Positions 51,512 to 59,218 of a DNA stretch of 64,000 bases are shown here, piece after piece. The stretch covers positions 1-64,000 of the forward strand of contig NZ_NGKA01000008.1 in NCBI RefSeq assembly GCF_003987645.1, in the 5' to 3' direction. The position numbers and the translations under genes are program-made. The notes under the pieces were generated by a model. That model had not been told where the DNA came from. It was given only the letters and a program-made list of their open reading frames with translations, and did not search any database. Every line of letters begins with the position of its first letter. The first letter of the stretch is position 1. Origin of the DNA: Vagococcus elongatus (lineage in GTDB: Bacteria > Bacillota > Bacilli > Lactobacillales > Vagococcaceae).

Positions 51512-51863
51512 ACAGGTCACTGACCTTTTTCTTAGGCCTTTTAGCTTTCTGGCTGCTAGTCAATTTGCTGCATTCACCATATTTTTCAGATAAAACCCAG
51601 TATTTTGAGTCCAGGTTAGCATATTGACTAACAACTGTTTTATCTTTGATAGGCGCTGTAGTTTCTTTGATTGTCCCGTCAATAGAAACTGAAATATAAT
51701 CCGTTGCCTTATAAGTTGTCTTGTCTACAACTCTTATTACAGCGAGGTCGTTTTTGTCTGGAAAGAATCCAACAACTTGCGCCCCTTTATTCTCCTCTAG
51801 TAACTTAGCTCTGAGATTTTTGATAATTGTCTTTTGATCAATTAACTCCCAATTCTCTGCCAA
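51501..51863 (-). CDS. Hypothetical protein, 120 aa
   Basis: Small beta-rich core (AQVVGFFPDKNDLAVIRVVDK; ISVSIDGTIKETT) with a lysine-rich C terminus (KAKRPKKKVSDLYGG) that could bind nucleic acid. Lies 17 nt after the ligase stop in transcription order. Family not recognised. Confidence 0.6.
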   Translation of the reverse strand: MAENWELIDQKTIIKNLRAKLLEENKGAQVVGFFPDKNDLAVIRVVDKTTYKATDYISVSIDGTIKETTAPIKDKTVVSQYANLDSKYWVLSEKYGECSKLTSSQKAKRPKKKVSDLYGG

Positions 51864-51880
51864 AATATCACTCCTTGCTT

Positions 51881-53221
51881 TTAGCTTTCGTAAGAAACGT
51901 CATCGACTGTTTTATCCATTCGAATACGCTGAACTGTCGGGAATCGCAATCCTTTCCCACCATCATCATTAGTAGTTTCACCTTGATATTGAATCTCAAT
52001 GATTTTTCCAATGATTAACTCTGGCTGCGACCAGAAGTCAATTCGTTGTTTGTCAGTCCATCCACTGCCGATATCGACCGTGAAGTCTTTAAATCTACAA
52101 ACAACTCCTCCCATCAATCCCTCGTTCTTCTTACCTTTTTCACCTTCGTATACATCGATTACTTCGATATCTGCATACTTAAACTTTTTAACTTTAAGCA
52201 ATCCTGCAGATCTTTTGGTTACATATTTAGCACTCGCCATATTTACCATTAGACCTTCCCAGCCACCTGGAATAGCAATACTATTAAGTAATTCTTCTAC
52301 CTTCTCAACATCACCGCCCTCATATACTTTTTCAACCAGTTGAACTGATAGATCGTCTGGGTATGTAAGTTCTTCACACCAATGTCTACGATCTTCATAA
52401 ACATCTTCCGACTCGTCGTTTTTAAACTCGTCTGCAGGAATAATTTCGAATGCATGGAGGGATACCCCAGATTTTAAACCTTTCTTCTTAAGTTCTTTAC
52501 CAGTTGCCTGGAACCACTCAGTTTCGTCCATATCTTTACGATCAGTTAAAAGAGCCTCCCCATCAATCACAATTCCATTTTTAAATCGCTCCATAGTATC
52601 AAGCTTGTTTACATTAACGAAGTTTAAGATGTTAGTCTCTAACTCATCAAAACCTTCAAGCTTCTTGCCTTTTCTTGTATAAAAAGAGACTTTGAACTTA
52701 TTCATGTTTACAATTGCAACCATGCGATGACCATCAAGTTTTCTTGTTAAAAAGAACTTCTTACCTTTTAATTTTGCTGCATGTTTTTCATATGGATGAG
52801 CTAACATTACACCAAAGACTGGAATGAATTTTTTATCAAAAGCCTTGTTGATCGTGCTAGATGTAACACCGCATTTGTATGTTTTTGTAAAGAACGCTTT
52901 TAGGAACGTTTGAGTTTCTTCTCCGAAGCTGCTAATAAAGTGTTTTAAATTAACAACCACCTGCTCTCTACCAGTATTGTTATCCATTACATATTTCATT
53001 GCTTCACGAATGTTTGCTAAGTCGATATTAGGTTTAAGATCTGATTCCTTGTCGAACTTCTTAATTGCAATACCAGTTGTAATCATATCGTTGTATAAAA
53101 AGTACAACATTTGACCAAATAGTTTATTGTCTTTGTTCTCGCGAATTAAATTCTCTTTTTCGATCTTTCCTTTTGCTGCTTCCACCTGTTTGAATGTTTC
53201 GATAGCTTCTTTAAATTGCAT
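51881..53221 (-). CDS. ATP-dependent DNA ligase, 446 aa
   Basis: Seals nicks using ATP. Start MQFKEAIETF at 53221 after TTGGAGGAAAACAAAC. Motif I TRKLDGHR with adenylated Lys161; III FYTRKGKKLEGF; IV VIDGEALL; V EGLMVN with LLKVKKFKYAD. The C-terminal OB fold carries FTVDIGSGWTDKQR and GEIIEIQYQG-type strands. The N-terminal ~130 residues form a helical DNA-binding domain. Similar to the ligase carried by SPbeta (LigB). Start overlaps the preceding gene's end. Confidence 0.93.
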   Translation of the reverse strand: MQFKEAIETFKQVEAAKGKIEKENLIRENKDNKLFGQMLYFLYNDMITTGIAIKKFDKESDLKPNIDLANIREAMKYVMDNNTGREQVVVNLKHFISSFGEETQTFLKAFFTKTYKCGVTSSTINKAFDKKFIPVFGVMLAHPYEKHAAKLKGKKFFLTRKLDGHRMVAIVNMNKFKVSFYTRKGKKLEGFDELETNILNFVNVNKLDTMERFKNGIVIDGEALLTDRKDMDETEWFQATGKELKKKGLKSGVSLHAFEIIPADEFKNDESEDVYEDRRHWCEELTYPDDLSVQLVEKVYEGGDVEKVEELLNSIAIPGGWEGLMVNMASAKYVTKRSAGLLKVKKFKYADIEVIDVYEGEKGKKNEGLMGGVVCRFKDFTVDIGSGWTDKQRIDFWSQPELIIGKIIEIQYQGETTNDDGGKGLRFPTVQRIRMDKTVDDVSYES

Positions 53222-53408
53222 GTTTGTTTTCCTCCAATGCTTGATATAATTCTTCTGCCTGTTCAATTTCACAACCAAGTTTTACTTTAATAGTGTAAGG
53301 ACTGAATAGAACTCCAACGTTAATATATTCGCTTCGCACGTCTGTCATTGCCTTGTATTGTTCCTCTGTATACCATGTATCTCTGAATCTAATGTCTAAA
53401 TCTACCAT
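53211..53408 (-). CDS. Hypothetical protein, 65 aa
   Basis: MVDLDIRFRDTWYTEEQYK ... ends LEENKHAI. Overlaps both neighbours by about 7-11 nt. Probably a compact alpha/beta fold. No known family; its coupling to the ligase suggests co-expression. Confidence 0.55.
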   Translation of the reverse strand: MVDLDIRFRDTWYTEEQYKAMTDVRSEYINVGVLFSPYTIKVKLGCEIEQAEELYQALEENKHAI

Positions 53409-53716
53409 TTCTTTCTCCCATTCTTATTAAACAAACCTCCAAAAGACGTCTGTCTGTTAACTTTTACTACTTCCTCATCGGCGTCATCTACTCTGATTTC
53501 ACCCATCATTTTTTCAATATCTTCGTCCGACATACCTCCACTAACAATGCCTACGTCTGATACTGGTACTAATACAATCTCCTTCTTACGTTCGTGTAGA
53601 CCATTCATGCATACTGTTACCCTGGAGAATGACTCTGCTGCTTCTTTTGCAGAAACTCCAGCTCCAGCTGCCCAGGTAAAATCCTTAGACGATCTATCCT
53701 CTGATTTCTCTCTCAT
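53402..53716 (-). CDS. Hypothetical protein, 104 aa
   Basis: Starts MREKSEDRSSKD six bases after CAGGAGGACTTAT. Ser/Ala-rich N-terminal part, central strand KEIVLVPVSDVGIV, acidic middle, basic C terminus (NKNGRKKW). First gene after operator copy 9. Unrecognised. Confidence 0.55.
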   Translation of the reverse strand: MREKSEDRSSKDFTWAAGAGVSAKEAAESFSRVTVCMNGLHERKKEIVLVPVSDVGIVSGGMSDEDIEKMMGEIRVDDADEEVVKVNRQTSFGGLFNKNGRKKW

Positions 53717-53728
53717 ATAAGTCCTCCT

Positions 53729-53745
53729 GTTGTATAAACTTATGG
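53729..53745 (-). promoter_or_regulatory. Operator-like element copy 9, abutting a ribosome site
   Basis: Minus-strand CCATAAGTTTATACAAC followed at once by AGGAGGACTTATATG. Only 12 nt separate the element from the start codon, so it cannot be that gene's promoter. Confidence 0.65.
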
Positions 53746-53949
53746 TTCATAGTTAAAAACTCTCTCGATGACACCTAATAATACGTCCAGGTCATCTGTT
53801 TGTAGATATCTGATATCATACTCAACCTCTCCGTTAACGTGAGTGAATGTAAGTATAGAGTATTGATATTCTGAATTGGGTGTCTCTACAGCATTAACAC
53901 CCCATCCGTTCTTAAATTCAATGTGGCATATGTCTTTATTGCCTTTCAC
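53740..53949 (-). CDS. Hypothetical protein, 69 aa
   Basis: Strand-rich small protein (IEFKNGWGVNAVETP; YSILTFTHVNGEVEYDIRYL). The operator element overlaps its last two codons. Overlaps the preceding gene by 4 nt. Unknown. Confidence 0.55.
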   Translation of the reverse strand: MKGNKDICHIEFKNGWGVNAVETPNSEYQYSILTFTHVNGEVEYDIRYLQTDDLDVLLGVIERVFNYEP

Positions 53950-54188
53950 TTTAGATCACCACCGCTAGTTATTTCACCATCTACGGCCTGTATTGTAAGT
54001 CTTAGTGGTGATTCTGAATAAAATCCTTCGCTTATCTCTCTGCGAACAATCTTGATCCAAACACCTTCGTCCACTTTAGATGGAACAGCTCCAATTTTTG
54101 ATAGGTAACTTTCAGCATCTTTGACATCCTCTGCTGTATAAATCTCCTTTATGATATGCTTTGACTTAGCTATAACTGCGCATTTCAT
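53946..54188 (-). CDS. Hypothetical protein, 80 aa
   Basis: Starts MKCAVIAKSKHIIKEIYTAEDVKDAESYL, with a beta-alpha-beta-like pattern and a C-terminal strand pair. It begins 6 nt after the macro-domain gene's stop and overlaps the next gene. Unknown. Confidence 0.55.
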   Translation of the reverse strand: MKCAVIAKSKHIIKEIYTAEDVKDAESYLSKIGAVPSKVDEGVWIKIVRREISEGFYSESPLRLTIQAVDGEITSGGDLK

Positions 54189-54194
54189 GTTAAA

Positions 54195-54653
54195 TCACAA
54201 GCTAAAAATGTGGATGGTCAGATTAGCTTTTAAAGCTTCTACTTCAATTATACGTTTAACGATCTTCCAATCTCCGCCAGCAAGGCCACAACCAATTAAG
54301 TGAGGCATTCCAATCTTCTTATTGTTGAGACCAGATTTATTAATGTCTCTAAAAATCTTCTTTAAACTATTCATAAACGCTGAGTAATCTGTTTGCTTTC
54401 CTCTTCCATAGTTATATTGTCCATATAAATTATAAATGACCTGGCTGCTTCTTGTTTCGCACTTGCTAAACTCACCCAGTCTTTTAGGTGATCCGATTGG
54501 AATATGAAACTTCCTATCTGCCACAAGTACCTCTGGGTATCTAGCTTTAAGTTGTGCAGCAATTCCAGCTCCCATCTTAGCGAAACAGTTGGCCTGGTGA
54601 ATCATAATGTCGCAATCTTGATATAGCAAGTTGCCTTGTTTTTCAATAATCAT
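54195..54653 (-). CDS. Macro-domain protein (ADP-ribose phosphatase/hydrolase-like), 152 aa
   Basis: Start MIIEKQGNLLYQD at 54653 after AAAGGAGATCAAATA. Macro-fold landmarks: GNLLYQDCDIMIHQANC (ADP-ribose-binding strand and Asn), MGAGIAAQLKARYPEV, IYNLYGQYNYGRG, IGMPHLIGCGLAGGDW (diphosphate loop). Resembles ADP-ribose-1''-phosphate phosphatases and DarG-like hydrolases. First gene of a promoter-operator unit, so expressed early. It could erase ADP-ribose marks placed by host toxins such as DarT; an alternative is tRNA-splicing product metabolism. Confidence 0.85.
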   Translation of the reverse strand: MIIEKQGNLLYQDCDIMIHQANCFAKMGAGIAAQLKARYPEVLVADRKFHIPIGSPKRLGEFSKCETRSSQVIYNLYGQYNYGRGKQTDYSAFMNSLKKIFRDINKSGLNNKKIGMPHLIGCGLAGGDWKIVKRIIEVEALKANLTIHIFSL

Positions 54654-54690
54654 TATTTGATCTCCTTTATTTGTTTTTCTTGATATATCT

Positions 54691-54728
54691 AATATACTAC
54701 TTAACAATTTAGTTGTCAATACTTATGG
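54691..54728 (-). promoter_or_regulatory. Promoter with embedded operator copy 10
   Basis: Minus-strand CCATAAGTATTGACAAC (54712-54728, exact consensus), -35 TTGACA (54714-54719), 17-bp spacer, -10 TATATT (54691-54696). It drives the macro-domain gene through to the ligase and helicase. Confidence 0.87.
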
Positions 54729-54763
54729 TAAATAAAATGTGTGTTTTATCCATTAAAATAAAA

Positions 54764-54797
54764 AGAAGATCTAGCACTATGCCAGGTCTTCTTCTGA
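54764..54797 (-). terminator. Terminator at the end of the PemK-like gene
   Basis: On the minus strand AGAAGACCTGGCA pairs with TGCTAGATCTTCT (some mismatch) followed by TTTTATTTT. The stem includes the last codons of the toxin gene and stops transcription before the 54691 promoter. Confidence 0.65.
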
Positions 54798-55241
54798 TTG
54801 CTCTACTATTTGTTGTAATCGATCTTGAATTATTGCCTCTATAGCATCCTCTAATTGTAATACTTCAATTAAAGACAGTTCTAATTCAGCAATATATTCT
54901 GGAGAAAGTTTACCTTTCTTTTCTCCAAGCGCGCTTCTGTTTACACAATTTAGTTGCTCCATTTTTAATATCGATTCTTTGTCCAAGTATGACTCCGTGT
55001 CTGGAAGAATAACATCTGTGCTAATTGTGTTCTTTCTTACATTACTGCCATTGTACAAAGATGTAATTGGCGCAGCTATTACTGTTTTTCTTGGAAATGT
55101 ACAGTCATAAAGGACGACTCCCCTATGAACACCCTGCATTACAAAGCCGCCTTTTCCTTGAGGAAAATCGATCATAAAAACGTCGCCTTTCTTAAAGTTG
55201 CGCATGTCATTATTTTCTTCTTCTGTATATCTATTGGCCAA
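54777..55241 (-). CDS. PemK/MazF-family toxin-like protein, 154 aa
   Basis: Likely mRNA interferase fold. KKGDVFMIDFPQGKGG, VHRGVVLYDC, VIAAPITSLYN, VILPDTESYLDKESILKMEQLNCVNRSAL matches PemK strands and the conserved S-x-L-x-x-x-Q pattern, followed by a C-terminal helix pair. The usual Arg/His catalytic set is only partly clear (HRG near residue 39). Starts 3 nt after the stop of a small gene, the toxin position in a type II pair. Confidence 0.75.
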   Translation of the reverse strand: MANRYTEEENNDMRNFKKGDVFMIDFPQGKGGFVMQGVHRGVVLYDCTFPRKTVIAAPITSLYNGSNVRKNTISTDVILPDTESYLDKESILKMEQLNCVNRSALGEKKGKLSPEYIAELELSLIEVLQLEDAIEAIIQDRLQQIVEQSEEDLA

Positions 55242-55244
55242 GTA

Positions 55245-55448
55245 TTAACCCTCCACACTCCAAGATTCTAAAGATTGCTTTCTATGAAGTCTAGCCAATG
55301 ATTCCTTGGCAGCTTCCTTGTCGGTTGGATTTCCAGAGTATAAAGCGCTGTAATTTACACCGTTTCTATCACTTCTGCTCTTCAAGGCTTTAGCGTAAAC
55401 ATCCGCTTTTCTATTAACTGATGGTTTTAGTTGAATTACTTTACCCAT
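55245..55448 (-). CDS. Candidate antitoxin for the PemK-like protein, 67 aa
   Basis: Small, very basic, likely helical or disordered protein (LKPSVNRKADVYAKALKSRSDRNG ... RLHRKQSLESW). Position (directly before the toxin, 3-nt gap, own promoter) is the standard antitoxin place, but no AbrB, RHH or MazE motif is visible and it lacks the acidic tail usual in MazE. It could also be an unrelated phage protein. Confidence 0.5.
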   Translation of the reverse strand: MGKVIQLKPSVNRKADVYAKALKSRSDRNGVNYSALYSGNPTDKEAAKESLARLHRKQSLESWSVEG

Positions 55449-55481
55449 ATTAACCCCTCCTTCGTCCTATCTTATAGTGTA

Positions 55482-55510
55482 ATTATAAACCTTTTTACGT
55501 GTTTAATCAA
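55482..55510 (-). promoter_or_regulatory. Promoter of the toxin-antitoxin-like pair
   Basis: Minus-strand -35 TTGATT (55505-55510), 17-bp spacer, -10 TATAAT (55482-55487). No copy of the phage operator element, so it may be constitutive in the lysogen. Leader ~27 nt with GAAGGAGGGG. Confidence 0.75.
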
Positions 55511-55521
55511 GAAGACGAGTT

Positions 55522-55758
55522 TTACATTGAGTTATAATTATCAAAGACTCGACCGATTGAGTATATTGCAAGTATTGAGAAGATAGCAGCGATTATTATT
55601 CTTCCAATCTCAAATGAGATAATAAAACTAAAACCGATAGATCCAACTGCTACACCTACCACAAACGCAGAGAACATGAAAATAGATGCAATCATAAGTA
55701 GTATCCCATTAAATACAAAACGCGTTGCCATTTTTAACTTTTTCAAATTGTGATCCAA
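55522..55758 (-). CDS. Small membrane protein with two helices, 78 aa
   Basis: Helices ILLMIASIFMFSAFVVGVAVGSIGFSFII and IIIAAIFSILAIYSI around a short loop. A start at 55731 (MATRFVFNG) is an alternative. No family recognised; lies upstream of the toxin-like pair but is separated by its promoter. Confidence 0.55.
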   Translation of the reverse strand: MDHNLKKLKMATRFVFNGILLMIASIFMFSAFVVGVAVGSIGFSFIISFEIGRIIIAAIFSILAIYSIGRVFDNYNSM

Positions 55759-55795
55759 CCGCCGTTCCTCATGAATAGTTTTCTAAAATACTGTT

Positions 55796-56386
55796 TTACT
55801 TTTTCCATCGGTATCCCTCCATTTCATTTATTCTCACTGACAGATCGGTGCCTAAGTATGATTTAACTGCTTCAATCATCTTGATGTAGCTACCTCCATT
55901 GAACTTACCTCTAAAGCAATCAACGTTAAGAATATTCATATTAACTACAGGTGAGTTCTGCAGGTATTTGAATATAATAATCGGATTGGCTGCATTGTGA
56001 ACCTGGATAACAACACGTTCGCCCTCTAGTCGGCAATCAAAACCATTAAAGGTTTGATTCCTTTTGCCTTCTTTATTTTCAAACTCACATGCCGTAATGT
56101 TTTCAATCTCACTCTTTAGAATCTTGTAAGGATACTGAGATCGCTCCTCGAAGTGATACTTAGCAGCTATCTTATTCTCTAGTTTTTGGTAAGCTTTAAC
56201 AACACTGTCTCCAGATGCCTCATACAGCAAGTTACGATTAATATTTAAAAACTTGACAGTAAACTTTTCGTTAATTACAGCACAGCCTCGCTTTGTTTGA
56301 ATGTGTTCTTCTTCAATAGTTCCATCGTGCTTCTCAAGAACCTTTTTGGTCATAGAGCCGATACGCTCAGATAACACAATACTCAT
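55796..56386 (-). CDS. Hypothetical protein, 196 aa
   Basis: Start MSIVLSERIGSMTKK after AAAGGAGAATGATATAA. Mixed alpha/beta; strands VRINEMEGYRWKK at the C terminus and RVVIQVHNAANPIIIFKYL. Two Cys (CDRL, CEFE regions) not paired. Preceded by operator copy 11. Not recognised. Confidence 0.6.
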   Translation of the reverse strand: MSIVLSERIGSMTKKVLEKHDGTIEEEHIQTKRGCAVINEKFTVKFLNINRNLLYEASGDSVVKAYQKLENKIAAKYHFEERSQYPYKILKSEIENITACEFENKEGKRNQTFNGFDCRLEGERVVIQVHNAANPIIIFKYLQNSPVVNMNILNVDCFRGKFNGGSYIKMIEAVKSYLGTDLSVRINEMEGYRWKK

Positions 56387-56403
56387 TTATATCATTCTCC
56401 TTT

Positions 56404-56420
56404 GATGTCAATACTTATGG
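56404..56420 (-). promoter_or_regulatory. Operator-like element copy 11
   Basis: Minus-strand CCATAAGTATTGACATC. The perfect TTGACA is 17 bp before the start codon of the 56386 gene, so no -10 is available; TATAAA only 14 bp away is a poor alternative. Confidence 0.65.
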
Positions 56421-56746
56421 TTTAACGTGCGCTTACTATCTTCAACCAGTCGAACTACTCTATTCTTCCACTCTTCCAGATCTCCAACTAACTCACTATA
56501 GACCAGGTTGAAGTTATCCATGTCCTGGTTTGAAGAAATAGGATTTTGTAAAAGATTACCGATTCCATTGAATCTTCTGGCTAATAAATCCTTTTGATCA
56601 AATAACGCAGCTCTTCTCGCAGCAATTTCGATATCTTCTTGATCTAAAAGTTTTTGAAATGCCAAACTACTAAAGTATCCAGAATCCTCAACTTTTTCTA
56701 CGCTACCAACATTATACTCCTTCATCAGTTGATTGAAATCCACCAT
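56408..56746 (-). CDS. Hypothetical coiled protein, 112 aa
   Basis: Start at the ATG giving MVDFNQLMKEYNVGS (7 nt after AGAGG). Helical, with a likely coiled coil at the C terminus (EWKNRVVRLVEDSKRTLNHKY). Overlaps the gene before it and the operator element at its end. Unknown. Confidence 0.55.
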   Translation of the reverse strand: MVDFNQLMKEYNVGSVEKVEDSGYFSSLAFQKLLDQEDIEIAARRAALFDQKDLLARRFNGIGNLLQNPISSNQDMDNFNLVYSELVGDLEEWKNRVVRLVEDSKRTLNHKY

Positions 56747-57020
56747 TTCCATACCTCTTTCCTAATCTAATCCTTGTCTTATCCTGCTTAACACCCATGA
56801 TAACAGCCTGCATACCCATTAGGTATCTTCCGCCAGTGTAAAATCTCTTGTAATATGGCTCCCAAAACTCTTTTTCAATCTGATTTCTAAGTCCTGGACA
56901 GTCACAGTGATACTTTGTACTGGTAAAAGTTGTATCTAACATAAGAACTTCTTGCCTAAAATCATTTGCTGGTAGCTTTTCATTAATGAGAATCTTAACT
57001 AGAAATCTAGTTCTTTTCAT
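56712..57020 (-). CDS. Hypothetical protein, 102 aa
   Basis: Start MKRTRFLVKILINEKLP at 57020 (overlapping the MazG stop; the earlier ATG would lie deep inside MazG). Contains YHCDCPGL, a possible metal-binding Cys pair, and a basic, glycine-rich C terminus (RIRLGKRYGNGG). Confidence 0.55.
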   Translation of the reverse strand: MKRTRFLVKILINEKLPANDFRQEVLMLDTTFTSTKYHCDCPGLRNQIEKEFWEPYYKRFYTGGRYLMGMQAVIMGVKQDKTRIRLGKRYGNGGFQSTDEGV

Positions 57021-57672
57021 ATTGTTTAACCTCTTTAGTAAATCTATATGCGATTTCACTATAGTCGGACTCAGACAATCTTGGATCTGCAGGAGTATCA
57101 AACCATTCACTTAAAGCTTTCAATCCAGCTCTTCCACATTTAAGGTGATTTGATCGAATCGATTTTAGCTTTTCAACTTCCTTGCAGATTAACTCCTCTT
57201 TTAACTCATCAATAGAGACTTCTTCAATTAAATCATTAATTTGTTCTTTTTCAGTTTTGTCTACGACACTCAATTCTAGGGTGCGATCATCCTCTTGTAA
57301 GTCTTCCTCTTTAACAAATACGCCATTAACCACTTTGCCTTTACGTTTTGCAATGACATTGTATGCAGCATTTAAGCAATCTAATGCATCCATTCCACTT
57401 TGTTGAGCAAGGATGATCAATGTAACGATTGAGTCACCAATCCCATCCATCAACTCTTCTTGGTCTCCTCGCGCTAATGCTGCGGCAACCTCACCAACTT
57501 CTTCAACAACTTTTAACATTTGCTTTGATGGATCATTCCTGTCGATGCCGCGGACTTTAGCCCATTCTTCAACCCTACCAAACAAGTCATTTTCTCGTGT
57601 ATTAATTTCTGTCCCATTCATTAATAAGCCTTCGTTACTTGTTTTTACATACCCTGTTGTAATTTCGATCAT
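57007..57672 (-). CDS. MazG-like nucleotide pyrophosphohydrolase, 221 aa
   Basis: Hydrolyses NTPs or ppGpp-type nucleotides. KVVEEVGEVAAALARGD (E-E-x-x-E) and MDGIGDSIVTLIILA (D-x-x-x-D) give the metal-binding helices at ~50-85. The remaining ~120 residues form a helical tail, with a basic SIRSNHLKCGRAGL. Phage MazG proteins are thought to alter host nucleotide pools or (p)ppGpp signalling. Fused C-terminal region of unknown role. Confidence 0.85.
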   Translation of the reverse strand: MIEITTGYVKTSNEGLLMNGTEINTRENDLFGRVEEWAKVRGIDRNDPSKQMLKVVEEVGEVAAALARGDQEELMDGIGDSIVTLIILAQQSGMDALDCLNAAYNVIAKRKGKVVNGVFVKEEDLQEDDRTLELSVVDKTEKEQINDLIEEVSIDELKEELICKEVEKLKSIRSNHLKCGRAGLKALSEWFDTPADPRLSESDYSEIAYRFTKEVKQYEKN

Positions 57673-57983
57673 TTAATTATCTCTCCCTCTCCAAATTGTT
57701 TTACATAATTTTTAAACTCTTTTTTGTATTGATTAATTTGATCTGTTGTAGCTGGAATATAGTTTAGAATGCTATATTCTTCACTTATGAAACTTACACG
57801 AATAAGGCTCGATCTTCTCATAAATCTAACTTTTCTATGGTTGCTTTCAACAATTTTACCGTCTAAAACTTTAGTCTTTTGATTGACTCCGACCACTTTT
57901 CCAATGCCCAATCCAGATACATAAATATAATCATTGATTTCCAGACTCTCTTGAGTCCACGTTACCGTTGTTACTGACTTCAT
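57669..57983 (-). CDS. Hypothetical protein, 104 aa
   Basis: SH3-like beta barrel suggested by EINDYIYVSGLGIGKVVGVNQK and VRFMRRSSLIRVSFI. Overlaps MazG's start and the next gene by 4 nt, indicating a tight operon. Unknown. Confidence 0.55.
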   Translation of the reverse strand: MKSVTTVTWTQESLEINDYIYVSGLGIGKVVGVNQKTKVLDGKIVESNHRKVRFMRRSSLIRVSFISEEYSILNYIPATTDQINQYKKEFKNYVKQFGEGEIIK

Positions 57984-58411
57984 TGTTTACTCTCCTCCAT
58001 TTCTACCTTTTCAAACTTGTCAAAATCATCTTTTAAAATGTCGCGTGCTTGTTTTTCAGTCTTTTTTAGAGAGCCGTTTTTAGAACCTAGCACGTAACAA
58101 TAATTTTCATTGTCGGAGAATTTAAAACTTGTTAGATATCTTTCTTCTTCGAACCAAGCTGAATGTTCATTCTTCTTACGCCAGTAGTATTTCTTATTGT
58201 TCTCTGACTCAAACTTATATCCATTAAAAACCGCAAATGTAATATCGCTCCAATCGCGATCATTTTGAGCTATTGGCATACCAAACTTACCGCTTATTTT
58301 TGACAGTTCGGCTAGTTTAGAGATATAGTTGTACTTTTTTAACTTAAGCATTAATTCATCTGGAATAGATTCATTCATCCATATTGTTTTATTCTTATCA
58401 TCAATTCTCAT
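57980..58411 (-). CDS. Hypothetical protein, 143 aa
   Basis: Repeats a layout seen also at 59219: a 'W-x-D-I-T-F-A-V-F-N-G-Y' core, a middle YYWRKKNEHSAW, and a C-terminal KQARDILKDDFDKF helix. Perhaps paralogous small modules; function unknown. Stop and start overlap the neighbours. Confidence 0.55.
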   Translation of the reverse strand: MRIDDKNKTIWMNESIPDELMLKLKKYNYISKLAELSKISGKFGMPIAQNDRDWSDITFAVFNGYKFESENNKKYYWRKKNEHSAWFEEERYLTSFKFSDNENYCYVLGSKNGSLKKTEKQARDILKDDFDKFEKVEMEESKQ

Positions 58412-58728
58412 CTTAGCTCCTCCAATACTGTAACCGTTGCAGAGTATTGGATTGCTCCATCATACTCGTTGATATGTCTCTCAAATGTTATATGCCCCTT
58501 ATCCAGCATTTGCTGTGATAAGTCGATTGCCATTTGAGTTTTAATTGCATTAATGTGTGTTTCGGTTAATGGATGTCTACCTACCTTATATAACCCTCTT
58601 AGTTCGAAAATATTCTTCATTGTCGGATATTTAATTGGCTCAGAAATCGGTTTTAAGGGCTCTTCTACATGGGGGGTATACCCCGTTTTCTCATTTATAT
58701 ATTTTGCAAACTTATGTCTTAATTTCAT
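58408..58728 (-). CDS. Hypothetical protein, 106 aa
   Basis: MKLRHKFAKYINEKTGYTPHVEEP, Pro-rich spacer, a central helix HPLTETHINAIKTQMAIDLSQQML, and a C-terminal strand. Preceded by GGAGACTAAATA. Unknown. Confidence 0.55.
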   Translation of the reverse strand: MKLRHKFAKYINEKTGYTPHVEEPLKPISEPIKYPTMKNIFELRGLYKVGRHPLTETHINAIKTQMAIDLSQQMLDKGHITFERHINEYDGAIQYSATVTVLEELR

Positions 58729-58742
58729 TATTTAGTCTCCTC

Positions 58743-59180
58743 CTAATATCGCGGCCTAATACTGTCGCATACTGACTGAATATACTCTCTATCCTCAGAA
58801 AACAATTCTACAATTTCATCGCTCCACTTAGAAACATCAGATCCATACTCTTCCTTAAACACTGCTATGTTTTGGAAAGTAGAATACTCTTCAAATGTAT
58901 TTTCACATATTGGACACAGTATACTGTCTTCTTTTGAAAATGAGCTGCACCTTCTAGCACACAACCTTTGTTTTTCAATATCATCTAGCATCTTTAAACT
59001 GTCTTCGCAGAATGATCTGAACTCCTCTATGTCCATTCCAATTCCTCTAGATATTCTACCCTGTTTAATTGATACAACAATGCTGTTATGCAGAGAAGAT
59101 CCAGCTACGATACGACCGCCATCACTTCTCTCTATTAAAACTTCATGTTTAACATGACCATTTTTTAACACCTTTTTCAT
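58743..59180 (-). CDS. Zinc-ribbon-like hypothetical protein, 145 aa
   Basis: Start MKKVLKNGHVKHEVL at 59180 after GGAGGATTATTTTT. Beta-rich N-terminal half (RIVAGSSLHNSIVVSIKQG), then C-A-R-R-C and CPIC (residues ~95-120) that could form one zinc site. C-terminal helices. Function unknown. Confidence 0.6.
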   Translation of the reverse strand: MKKVLKNGHVKHEVLIERSDGGRIVAGSSLHNSIVVSIKQGRISRGIGMDIEEFRSFCEDSLKMLDDIEKQRLCARRCSSFSKEDSILCPICENTFEEYSTFQNIAVFKEEYGSDVSKWSDEIVELFSEDREYIQSVCDSIRPRY

Positions 59181-59218
59181 AAAAATAATCCTCCATTCGA
59201 TAAAGTGGACTAAATCCA

